This document shows positions 16,663-24,305 of a stretch of DNA of 64,000 nucleotides, piece by piece (position 1 is the stretch's first letter; each line of letters opens with the position of its first letter). Below the pieces are notes generated by a model. That model had not been told where the DNA came from and searched no databases. It worked only from the letters and a program-made list of their open reading frames with translations. Origin of the DNA: CBDCNP01 sp965222425. Lineage in GTDB: Bacteria > Acidobacteriota > Vicinamibacteria > Marinacidobacterales > DATDRI01. The stretch lies in assembly GCA_965222425.1 (NCBI GenBank), contig CBDCTW010000018.1, positions 1-64,000 of the forward strand, read 5' to 3'. The translations under genes were made by a program, and so were the position numbers.

Positions 16663-18805
16663 GCCTCAGGCGGCTTTCCAGGACTTCCAGGTTGGCGAAG
16701 CGGGCAACCAGCTTCTTGCGGCCGGCGCGCCGGAAGAGCACCGTGATTTTTTGATCGGCGTTCGGTGGTTCGGCTTCCACAATAGTCCCCTCGCCGAAGC
16801 GGGCGTGCCGCACCACGGCGCCCGGACAAAGACGGGCCGGACTTGCGGTGGCCGTCGGCGCCTGCGTGGTGGCATCCCCGGCGAGGAGCTTCGTCGGGAT
16901 CTCGTTCAGGAACCGGGACGGTGTCCGGCCCTCCTTCTCGAGAGCGGATCTTCGACTGAGAGCATATGTTAGAAACAACAAGGTTCGGGCCCGCGTCATC
17001 CCCACGTAGCAGAGCCGGCGCTCTTCCTCGAGCGCACGTCGATCCCCGGCGGAGCGAAAGTGGGGAAAGAGTCCCTCTTCGAGACCAGTCAGAAAAACGG
17101 CATCGAACTCCAGCCCCTTCGCGCTGTGGAGAGTCATGAGAAGGCAAGGAGCTTCCTCTTTCGCGGTATCCAAATCGGTGAGCAAGCTAACGCGATCGAG
17201 AAAACCCGCGAGCGACGGCTCCTCCTCCCGCTCCTGATAATCGATGGCGGCGGTCACCAGCTGAAGGAGGTTCTCGACTCGCCCTTCGGCTTCCACGGTC
17301 TTCTCTTTCTCGAGCACTGCGCTGAGACCGCTTTGCGTGAGCGTCTCCTTGACCAAAGAACCGATGGTCGCGGTGCGCGCATATTTCGCGAGAGATTCGC
17401 GAATGTCCCGGAAGGAAGCGAGCCCTTGGCTCGCCCGTGCCGGGATGGCGTTCTCGTCATCCAGCTGGGCCGCCGCATCCCAAAGAGAGAGGCCTCGCTC
17501 GGAAGCCGTTCGCTCGGTGAGCGTCAGGGTGGCGGTGCCGAAACCACGAAGCGGTGCGTTGATCGCGCGCAAGAAACTTGCGTTGTCGTGAGGATTCAAG
17601 ACCAGCCGCAGGTAACAAAGCGCGTCTTTGACCTCCCGACGTTCGTAGAATCGCTGCCCACCCACTAGGAGGTGAGGGATACCGCGGCGCACGAACTCTT
17701 CTTCGAAGAGGCGGGTCTGTGCATGAGTGCGAAAGAGAACCGCGACGCGGGTGGAGGTCGACTGCTCGCGAAGTGACTCGATCTGATCCGCCACGAAGTG
17801 ACACTCGGTCCAGTCCGTCTCCGCCGCATAGACTCGCGGCGTTTCTCCCTCGCCGCGTTTGGCGACAAGCTTCTTGCCCTTGCGCTCTTCGTTGTGGGCG
17901 ATGAGGTTGCTCGCCGCCTCGAGAATGGCGCTCGTAGAACGGTAGTTGACTTCGAGCTTAACCAGCTTCGCGCCCGGAAAGTCTTTTTCGAAGTCGAGAA
18001 TGTTTCGAAGATCCGCCCCCCGAAAGTTATAGATGGATTGATCCTCGTCCCCCACCACGAAGACGTTCTGGTGCGGAGCGAGGAGACGCATCAAGCGGTA
18101 CTGAATCCGGTTTGTGTCCTGGTACTCGTCCACCAGGAGGCGCTGGAAGCGTCGCTCGGCGAAGGCGCGTGCTTTCCCGGAGTATTCCAGCAGCTCGACC
18201 GAGCGGATGAGAAGGTCGTCGAAGTCGACGCCGCCAGCGTCCTCGAGAAGTTTTTGGTAGCGCTTGAGGGCGCGGTCGAGGACGAGCCGATCGCGTTCTC
18301 TCCACCAAGGGGGAGACACGTCGCTTCCGAAGGCGGCGTTTTTCCTTGCGGATACGGCGGATGCGACCCGCGTAAGTGGATACTCGCGCTCGGTGACGCC
18401 GATCTCCTTAAGAACTCGCCTGAGAAGGGCTCGGCGGTCTTGTTCGTCGTGAACGACGAACGCCGAAGGCAAGCCGATGTCGGTGCCGAAGCGCCGGAGT
18501 AGTCGAAGGCCGAGAGAGTGGAACGTCGAGATCCAGAGACCGGGAGCCGCTTCCCCGACCAAGGCCTCGATGCGCGAGCGCATCTCGCCCGCCGCCTTGT
18601 TGGTGAAGGTGAGAGCCAAAATCGTCGAGGGTGGGACGTCCCTTTCGCCGATGAGAAAGGCGACCCGATGCGCTATAGCTCGAGTCTTTCCGGAACCCGC
18701 CCCGGCGAGCACCAGCACCGGTCCATCGGGTGCGGTGACTGCGGCCCTCTGGCCGGGATTGAGCTCGGAGAGTATGTCGGGAGCCTTGAAGTCCGGACTA
18801 CTCAA
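16658..18805 (-). CDS. uvrD: UvrD/PcrA-type superfamily 1 DNA helicase
   Basis: A 715-residue SF1A 3-prime to 5-prime helicase. Motifs in order: LNPGQRAAVTAPDGPVLVLA (Q motif and I) with GAGSGKT, TFTNKAAGEM (Ia), LLVDEYQDTNRIQY (II), VVGDEDQSIYNFRGAD (III), EVNYRST (IV), LMTLHSAKGLEFDAVF (V) and ERRLCYVGMTRA (VI). The C-terminal Tudor-like end FGEGTIVEAEPPNADQKITV is that of PcrA/UvrD. It unwinds DNA in excision and mismatch repair. The only usable start is TTG 18805, which lies inside a remnant of glmS, so the extreme N-terminus may have been reshaped by the island next to it. Confidence 0.93.
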   Translation of the reverse strand: MSSPDFKAPDILSELNPGQRAAVTAPDGPVLVLAGAGSGKTRAIAHRVAFLIGERDVPPSTILALTFTNKAAGEMRSRIEALVGEAAPGLWISTFHSLGLRLLRRFGTDIGLPSAFVVHDEQDRRALLRRVLKEIGVTEREYPLTRVASAVSARKNAAFGSDVSPPWWRERDRLVLDRALKRYQKLLEDAGGVDFDDLLIRSVELLEYSGKARAFAERRFQRLLVDEYQDTNRIQYRLMRLLAPHQNVFVVGDEDQSIYNFRGADLRNILDFEKDFPGAKLVKLEVNYRSTSAILEAASNLIAHNEERKGKKLVAKRGEGETPRVYAAETDWTECHFVADQIESLREQSTSTRVAVLFRTHAQTRLFEEEFVRRGIPHLLVGGQRFYERREVKDALCYLRLVLNPHDNASFLRAINAPLRGFGTATLTLTERTASERGLSLWDAAAQLDDENAIPARASQGLASFRDIRESLAKYARTATIGSLVKETLTQSGLSAVLEKEKTVEAEGRVENLLQLVTAAIDYQEREEEPSLAGFLDRVSLLTDLDTAKEEAPCLLMTLHSAKGLEFDAVFLTGLEEGLFPHFRSAGDRRALEEERRLCYVGMTRARTLLFLTYALSRRSALEKEGRTPSRFLNEIPTKLLAGDATTQAPTATASPARLCPGAVVRHARFGEGTIVEAEPPNADQKITVLFRRAGRKKLVARFANLEVLESRLRR

Positions 18806-18842
18806 CAGTCACCGCTGTTGCGAGATTGCGTGGTTGGTCATT
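18798..18842 (-). pseudogene. displaced copy of the last 13 codons of glmS
   Basis: On the minus strand this reads NDQPRNLATAVTVE-stop, against DQPRNLAKSVTVE-stop at the end of the intact glmS (20118-20159). Eleven of 13 residues and 33 of 42 bases agree, and similarity stops abruptly at both edges. The two copies are direct repeats that bracket the AT-rich island. It fits an attachment-site-like duplication or a remnant of an older glmS 3-prime end. It overlaps the TTG start of uvrD. Confidence 0.75.
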
Positions 18843-18863
18843 AACATTTTTCAGAGATTTCAT

Positions 18864-19361
18864 TCAACAATCAATTCCACCATAGTTGTCGCTATACATT
18901 GAAACAGTGCAGTATCTTTCTATTGGACGCAAATCTGATCCGCTACATTCTAAATCGCCATAATTTTCCGAATACCTGTAAACTTCACATTTCCCCTCCA
19001 CATCACGTAAAGTGAACTCTTCTCCATCATAATTGAGTATCTTGCTTCTTTGTGACGCCTGATAAATCTGGATCTGTTTAATTTGATCTTGTTTTTCCTT
19101 TTTCGACATCTCCACGCATTTTTGACCCTGTCTTTTAAAACCCAGATTACACACCCATCCACTGCCATACGCTGATGCGTTGACAGGAACATTTATCTCA
19201 GCACATCCACTACCTTGGCGTTTGTAACCATGATTGCACACCCATCCACTGCCATACGCTGATGCGTTGGCAGGAATATCCGCTTCAGAAACTGCGGAGA
19301 TAAAATCATAAAAAAGTAAGAATATGAAACAATATTTGAGCGCTGCTTTAAAGATCTTCAT
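18864..19361 (-). CDS. secreted cysteine-repeat protein in the glmS island
   Basis: A 165-residue protein with a signal peptide (MKIFKAALKYCFIFLLFYDF, cleavage probably near residue 23-26). The mature part has two nearly identical 28-residue repeats, each with NASAYGSGWVCN followed by GYKRQG or GFKRQG and a second Cys; the DNA of the repeats is nearly identical (about 19149-19180 and 19235-19266), showing recent duplication. A charged linker follows, then a C-terminal module with four Cys: CEVYRYSENYGDLECSGSD, LRPIERYC and NYGGIDC-stop. The same module occurs, three times, in the broken neighbour at 19443-19736. AT-rich composition and codon use differ from all flanking genes. No function known. 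Confidence 0.7.
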   Translation of the reverse strand: MKIFKAALKYCFIFLLFYDFISAVSEADIPANASAYGSGWVCNHGYKRQGSGCAEINVPVNASAYGSGWVCNLGFKRQGQKCVEMSKKEKQDQIKQIQIYQASQRSKILNYDGEEFTLRDVEGKCEVYRYSENYGDLECSGSDLRPIERYCTVSMYSDNYGGIDC

Positions 19362-19442
19362 TCTGTAATATTACCAGAGATCGTGTGGAATGATAGAGAT
19401 GGAGGTGTTTTCCTTAACACCCTTTGTATTTCTTACGGACAA

Positions 19443-19736
19443 TCAGCAATCTATATTACCATCTCGATCTGCTGTGCATCTTCGTTCTACATCCCTGAAA
19501 TGACTGCCACTGCAATCAAACTCCCTCTCGGATCCATCCCATTCAACGTCACATCGGCGCTCTAAGGATCGACGATCAGAAACCGAACTGGAGCAATCCA
19601 ATTCACCTGTAGATCCATCCTATTCGACTTCGCAGCGCCTCTCTATTTTTCGCAAGTTATGGTCAGCATTAACTACTTTAGAAATTCCAAAAAACACGAC
19701 AATCGTCAGGCAGAGTGTGGTGGTTAATTTCCTCAT
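19443..19736 (-). pseudogene. second secreted Cys-repeat protein, interrupted by one TAG
   Basis: From ATG 19736 the frame reads a signal peptide (MRKLTTTLCLTIVVFFGISK-VVNA) and then three tandem modules of the form IERRCEVE-x-DGSTGELDCS, LERRCDVEWDGSEREFDCSG and VERRCTADRDGNIDC-stop, total 97 codons. Codon 39 (19622-19620) is TAG where the aligned position of module 2 has Trp (TGG), so one G-to-A change disables it. The modules match the C-terminal region of the 18864-19361 protein (shared CSGS, I/VERxC, NIDC/GIDC end). Too short after the stop to be found as an ordinary ORF. Confidence 0.72.
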
Positions 19737-19828
19737 AGGAATGATATTAAAGGGTTTCGGGAGCGTGAGTCTAGGAGTCGGGTCAGTCGGAATTTATGAG
19801 TTTCCGTTCAATGAACTCTAAATAGAAA

Positions 19829-20059
19829 TTACGGTATTCCGTTTTGATCACATGGTTCTGAACGTTTGCGTTTTAAGATTGAGTAAACGTGATTAGCAAA
19901 GAAACGCTTTCCTCGGACCGTCTTATATTCTCTTTCTCAATTATTGAGCAATTGTCGATACCCCATTCCACCGTCATGGAGTTCCTCAATCTTGTCGTGG
20001 AGAAATTCCTGGTAATCGGTGTAGCGTACATTTTGGGAAAGACGAACAGTCAGTATCAT
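19829..20059 (-). pseudogene. small helix-turn-helix-like protein relic, interrupted by one TGA
   Basis: From ATG 20059 the frame gives 40 residues ending IEELHDGGMGYRQLLNN, a TGA at 19939-19937, then 35 more residues including YKTVRGKRFFANHVYSILKR to a TAA at 19831-19829. The pattern hDxGMGYRxL...N...KTVRGKxFxxNHVYSILKR resembles the helix-turn-helix recombinase-type domain found at the C-terminus of some serine recombinases and as stand-alone small proteins in marine bacteria. This family link is from memory and tentative. One stop codon separates it from an intact 76-residue protein. It lies between the Cys-repeat genes and glmS, where an element gene would be expected. Confidence 0.5.
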
Positions 20060-20117
20060 CTCGAAACAGAAGAACACATCAACGTCATCTGAGGGTGAAT
20101 AACACCCACGTTGGAAA

Positions 20118-21959
20118 CTATTCCACAGTCACCGACTTGGCCAGGTTGCGTGGCTGGTCGACGTCGCAACCGCGAGCGGCGGCAATGTGATAGGCGAGAA
20201 GTTGAAGTGGCACGACAGCGAGCAGTGGCGATATGGTCTCGGGATGCGGCGGGAGCGCCACGAGCCGATCGTGCTCGTCATCTAGGATCTCCTTGAGACG
20301 CGACTCGCCCTCGGTTCCGAACACGATGACTCGCGCGCCGCGCGCCTTGGCTTCATGAATGTTATTGGCCATTTTCTCGAAGAGCGAGTCGGAAGGAGCA
20401 AGCGCGACGACCGGCATCCGCTCATCGATGAGCGCAATCGGACCGTGCTTCATTTCTCCCGCCGGATATCCTTCCGCGTGGATGTAGGAGAGCTCCTTGA
20501 GCTTGAGCGCCCCCTCGAGGGCGATGGGATAGAGGAGGCCGCGTCCCAAATAGAGAAAATTGGAAGCCATGTAGAAATCTCTGGCGATGGACTCGATCTC
20601 GGGGGCGAGCGTGAGCACTTGCTCCATGAAGTGGGCGGCCTGCGCGAGCTCGTTGAGTCGCTCTCGCACTCGTTCGGAGGAGAGGTTTCCTCGAGCCTGT
20701 GCAAGGTAAAGGGCCAGCAGGTGCAGTGCCACCAGCTGCGCGGCGAACGTTTTCGTGGAGGCAACACCGATCTCGGGTCCCGCGTGGGTGTATAGCGTCG
20801 CGCTCGAGACACGAGTCGCCATGCTCCCCGTCACATTACAAATGGCCAGGGTCGTGGCCCCGCTGTCACCGGCCACGCGAAGTGCGGCCAGGGTGTCCGC
20901 GGTCTCTCCCGATTGGCTGATGCCGACGACGAGATCATCCTTCCCCAGGATAAGGTGTCGGTAGCGGAACTCCGAAGCAACGTCTACCTGCACCGGCAAG
21001 TGTGCGTTGGCCTCGATGAGAAATTTTCCGACGAGTGCGGCATGCCAGCTCGTACCGCAGGCAAGGATCGTGATCCTCTCGAGCCGCTTGATGAGATCTT
21101 CTTGCAATCCAACTTCCTCGAGGTGCACGCGCCCGCTATCGAGAGAATACCGCCCGAGCAGCGTGTCTCGGACCGTGCGCGGTTGCTCATAGATCTCCTT
21201 AAGCATGAAGTGCTTGAAACCTTGTTTTTCCACCTGGACCGGGTCCCACGTAATGCGCGTCGGGGAGCAATCTCGTTTGACACCATCGCCATCCATGAGG
21301 AGAACCCCGTCGGGACGAATCACCGCGACCTCACCATCGTCAAGAAAGACGGCGTCGCGGGTGTGGGAGAGAAACGCCGGAACGTCCGAGGCGAGGAAGG
21401 CCTCGTTTTCTCCCAGCCCGATGACCAGAGGTGGACCGTTGCGAGCGGCGACTAGCTTGTCCGGGTGGTTCGCCGAGAGCGTGACAAACGCGAAAACGCC
21501 TTCGAGCTCCTTGAGAGCGTCCAACACCGCTTGCTCCAGGCTCTTGTCGAGATGCTTCTCGATCAGGTGAGCGATGACCTCGGTATCGGTTTCGGTGACG
21601 AACCGATGGCCCTCTCCAGACAGCTTCGCCTTGAGCGCGAGATAGTTTTCCACGATACCGTTGTGAACGACGACCAAAGTCTCGGTGCAGTCCCGGTGAG
21701 GGTGCGCGTTCTCTTCGTTGGGCCGGCCGTGAGTGGCCCATCGGGTATGGCCGAGTCCGTAGCTCCCCTCGAGCTCGGATTTCGATAGCTGGCGCTCGAG
21801 ATTGCTGAGCTTCCCCTGGGAGCGGAGCACGTTTAGTGTTCCGTCCCGGACGACCGCCAGGCCCGCCGAGTCGTAGCCTCGATACTCAAGGCGCTTGAGC
21901 CCATCGATCAGCACTTCGACCGTCGACTTGGGTCCCACGTAACCAATGATTCCGCACAT
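20118..21959 (-). CDS. glmS: glutamine--fructose-6-phosphate aminotransferase
   Basis: A 613-residue GlmS. Cys2 of MCGIIGYVG is the glutaminase nucleophile; LEYRGYDSAG and GLGHTRWATHG complete the GATase II domain. Two SIS domains bind the sugar phosphate (ISQSGETADT, NVTGSM..., and GRGLLYPIALEGALKLKELS). The C-terminus is RNLAKSVTVE. It makes glucosamine-6-phosphate, the first step to UDP-GlcNAc, and stands 29 bases downstream of a glmU-like gene. Its 3-prime end is the usual target of Tn7-type transposition and here borders the AT-rich island. No glmS ribozyme fits in the short upstream gap. Confidence 0.97.
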   Translation of the reverse strand: MCGIIGYVGPKSTVEVLIDGLKRLEYRGYDSAGLAVVRDGTLNVLRSQGKLSNLERQLSKSELEGSYGLGHTRWATHGRPNEENAHPHRDCTETLVVVHNGIVENYLALKAKLSGEGHRFVTETDTEVIAHLIEKHLDKSLEQAVLDALKELEGVFAFVTLSANHPDKLVAARNGPPLVIGLGENEAFLASDVPAFLSHTRDAVFLDDGEVAVIRPDGVLLMDGDGVKRDCSPTRITWDPVQVEKQGFKHFMLKEIYEQPRTVRDTLLGRYSLDSGRVHLEEVGLQEDLIKRLERITILACGTSWHAALVGKFLIEANAHLPVQVDVASEFRYRHLILGKDDLVVGISQSGETADTLAALRVAGDSGATTLAICNVTGSMATRVSSATLYTHAGPEIGVASTKTFAAQLVALHLLALYLAQARGNLSSERVRERLNELAQAAHFMEQVLTLAPEIESIARDFYMASNFLYLGRGLLYPIALEGALKLKELSYIHAEGYPAGEMKHGPIALIDERMPVVALAPSDSLFEKMANNIHEAKARGARVIVFGTEGESRLKEILDDEHDRLVALPPHPETISPLLAVVPLQLLAYHIAAARGCDVDQPRNLAKSVTVE

Positions 21960-21988
21960 AGGCGTCTACGGTCGTCTCTTGGCGTCTC

Positions 21989-23188
21989 TTAGCGGGGCTT
22001 TGACTTCTTGGACTTCCCCGCCCGAGCTCGACGCACGTGACGTAAGTAGTCGAGCTTCACAACCTGCCGGCCCCGCGCGATCGCCAGAGAGCCCGCAGGG
22101 ACATCATCTACGATGGAGGAGCCAGCGGCGACATAGGCTCCACGACCGATACGAACCGGGGCCACCAGCTGCACGTCGCTTCCGATGAACGCGCCGTCCT
22201 CGATGACCGTGACGTGTTTGGTGCTTCCATCGTAGTTGCAAGTGATGGTGCCGGCGCCGACGTTGACCCGTCGCCCGACCACCGCATCGCCGAGGTAGGT
22301 AAGGTGCGGAGCCTTGCTGCCTGTGCCGAGCGTCGATTTCTTCATCTCCACGAAGTTCCCGACCTTCGTCTTGTTACCGAGTGTCGACTCTGGGCGCAGA
22401 TGAGCGAAGGGGCCGACTTGGGCCTCTCGACCGATACGGCTCTGGCGGATGAAGCAATGATCGAGGAGCACGGTGCGCGAACCCACGACCGAGTCCACCA
22501 CACGAGTGAAGCTTCCTACGTCACAGTCGGTTCCAATGCGGCTTGCGCCTTCGATCACGACCCACCCACGGATTCTTGTGCGGCGGCCTACTTTCACGTC
22601 GGGATCGATATGAACGGTGGAGGGATCGTCGACAAGAACCCCGCTCGCCATGAGGCGTTCTACGGTTCGCCGACGAATCACCTGTATAGCCCTCGCCCAG
22701 TCGGCATTCGTTTTGACCTGTAGGAGCTCTTCCGTCGACGCGGGGCGAACTTCGGAAGCTTGTATGTGATCGGCAAGCGAGTCGAGACCGTTTCGAAATG
22801 CGCCGCTTGCGGCCCGAAGGCGTCCCGCGGTGCAGCATACGACGGGAGGTCCTTTCCCAGTTGTAAGAAGAGAAGGTCCGGATCGGGCCTTAGCAATCAG
22901 ACGCCGCAAGCTGCGAGCGCTCACACATGGCATCTCCGCTGGGAGGAGGAGCAACTTTCCTCTCAGTCCGGCAAGCGCCTCGGAGAAGCGTCTCTTGGTT
23001 ACCAGCTCGACGCCGTTGAGTCCGTTTAGAGCGGCACGGCCGCCTTTGTCTAGAACCAACAGAGTGCGCTTCGGTCGGAGCGGTTGGGCAGCCTCCAGGG
23101 TCCGTTGCCAGAGCGGCCTACCGAGAAGGTCCTTTACGAAGTTCTCGCCGGGTCCGGACCAGAGAACCAGAGTAAGTTGTGACGGCAT
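21989..23188 (-). CDS. glmU: GlmU-type acetyltransferase with a degenerate uridylyltransferase half
   Basis: 399 residues from ATG 23188. The C-terminal left-handed beta-helix is well kept: FAHLRPESTLGNKTKVGNF, VEMKKSTLG, the catalytic His in KAPHLTYLGD, GAGTITCNYDG and KHVTVIEDGAFIGSD, all GlmU glucosamine-1-phosphate acetyltransferase residues. The N-terminal 200 residues keep only faint fold traces; the nucleotide-binding GxGTRM-x-S-x-x-PK motif is replaced by LVLWSGPGENFVKDLLG and the metal-binding GD-PL site by LPAEMPC. It should therefore acetylate GlcN-1-P but not make UDP-GlcNAc. Frame open to TTG 23221. Confidence 0.82.
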   Translation of the reverse strand: MPSQLTLVLWSGPGENFVKDLLGRPLWQRTLEAAQPLRPKRTLLVLDKGGRAALNGLNGVELVTKRRFSEALAGLRGKLLLLPAEMPCVSARSLRRLIAKARSGPSLLTTGKGPPVVCCTAGRLRAASGAFRNGLDSLADHIQASEVRPASTEELLQVKTNADWARAIQVIRRRTVERLMASGVLVDDPSTVHIDPDVKVGRRTRIRGWVVIEGASRIGTDCDVGSFTRVVDSVVGSRTVLLDHCFIRQSRIGREAQVGPFAHLRPESTLGNKTKVGNFVEMKKSTLGTGSKAPHLTYLGDAVVGRRVNVGAGTITCNYDGSTKHVTVIEDGAFIGSDVQLVAPVRIGRGAYVAAGSSIVDDVPAGSLAIARGRQVVKLDYLRHVRRARAGKSKKSKPR

Positions 23189-23248
23189 GGGTTGATCTAG
23201 AGTAGCATCTGCTGGCGTCAAAATGCGACGTTACCACTTAGCAACCGC

Positions 23249-23277
23249 GCCAGACGCCGGTGCCATGAACAGCTAGC
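23249..23277 (-). repeat. short dispersed repeat at the end of yvcK (copy 2)
   Basis: GCCAGACGCCGGTGCCATGA plus ACAGCTAGC, overlapping the yvcK stop codon, matches the block at 16637-16662 apart from two substitutions and a three-base insertion. Both copies follow minus-strand genes in the same relative place. Confidence 0.45.
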
Positions 23278-24292
23278 CAGACGCCGCTTCGAAGCGAGCC
23301 CGTGGGAACAGCGCCTGAATCGCTTTCGCCGCCTTCCTGCCATCGTGCCGCACCGGTTCTCCGGAGCCGAGGAGATCTTCGACCAGAATCGGGCAGGGCA
23401 GCGCAGTCTCGTCGGCGGGAGAGAAGGTGACTTGTTCCGCGCCCTCGGAGTGATAGCGTTCGCGGGTTGGCTCCGGTATCGCAGTGCCGTTGGCGAGAAC
23501 GAAAGAGAGCTCGAGGTCTGGGCAGTGTGCCAACAACGCCTCCACGTGGTCACGCACGCTGTAGCCCGTTGTCTCGCCCGGTTGCGTCATGATGTTCGGC
23601 AGATACACCACCAAAGCTTGCGAGCGAGAGACCGCCTCGGCGACGCCCGGGACCAGGAGGTTGGGAATCAGGCTTGTGTACAGCGATCCCGGTCCGATGA
23701 GGATGAGATCGGCTTCCTCGATAGCGGCGAGAGAGTCCTCGAGCGGCGGACAATCCGGCGGATCCAGACGAACGCTCCGAATGGTCTCGGTCGAAGCGCT
23801 GATGCGTGTTTCGCCGCGAACCTCGCTCCCGTCCTCGAGCTCTGCCACCAGCGAGACGCTTTGAGTCGTCGAGGGGAAGATGCGTCCCTCGATGGCGAGC
23901 ACGTGGGAGGCGGCGCGAACCGCGCTGTAGAAGTCACCGGTGACGGAAGTGAGCGCAGCCAGGAAAAGATTGCCAAAGTTATGCCCGCCGAGACCGCCGT
24001 CGCCTTTGAAGCGATGCTGGAATAGAGAAGACAGCAGCGACTCGTCGCTCGAAAGCGCCAGTAAGCAATTCCGGATGTCTCCAGGCGGGAGTATCTGGAA
24101 CTCATCGCGAAGCCTTCCGGAGCTGCCGCCATCGTCGGTGACGGTCACCAACGCCGAGAGGTCGGCGAAGTAAACGGACTCTCCCGAGTGTGAGGGCGAA
24201 TCAGGTGGATCGACGAACTGCTTGAGCCCGCTCAGGAGGGCGGCGAGCCCAGTGCCCCCGCCGGCTGCGACGACCCGGAGACCATAGATCAC
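23273..24292 (-). CDS. yvcK: YvcK/CofD-like gluconeogenesis factor
   Basis: A 339-residue member of the CofD/YvcK family. Motifs: RVVAAGGGTGLAALLSGLKQ at the N-terminus (UDP-sugar or nucleotide site), VTVTDDGGSSGRLRDEFQIL, PPGDIRNCLLALS, GHNFGNLFLAAL and IGPGSLYTSLIPNLLVPG, all typical of YvcK. YvcK binds UDP-GlcNAc and controls growth on gluconeogenic carbon and cell-wall synthesis in Firmicutes and Actinobacteria. Next to glmU and glmS, that link is natural here. Start is GTG 24292. Confidence 0.92.
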   Translation of the reverse strand: MIYGLRVVAAGGGTGLAALLSGLKQFVDPPDSPSHSGESVYFADLSALVTVTDDGGSSGRLRDEFQILPPGDIRNCLLALSSDESLLSSLFQHRFKGDGGLGGHNFGNLFLAALTSVTGDFYSAVRAASHVLAIEGRIFPSTTQSVSLVAELEDGSEVRGETRISASTETIRSVRLDPPDCPPLEDSLAAIEEADLILIGPGSLYTSLIPNLLVPGVAEAVSRSQALVVYLPNIMTQPGETTGYSVRDHVEALLAHCPDLELSFVLANGTAIPEPTRERYHSEGAEQVTFSPADETALPCPILVEDLLGSGEPVRHDGRKAAKAIQALFPRARFEAASG

Positions 24293-24305
24293 GACCTAAC
24301 CTTGA

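Noticed and set aside
19149..19266. CRISPR-like repeat pair
   Set aside because: Two near-identical blocks, but both encode the NASAYGSGWVCN repeat of one protein in frame; no spacer array.
19889..20092. 67-codon plus-strand frame in the island
   Set aside because: Antisense of the HTH-like relic, whose minus-strand translation has recognisable pattern; the plus frame has none.
18843..20117. Tn7-type transposon
   Set aside because: Site is right, but no TnsABCD/E gene, no Tn7 end repeats and no 5-bp target duplication seen.
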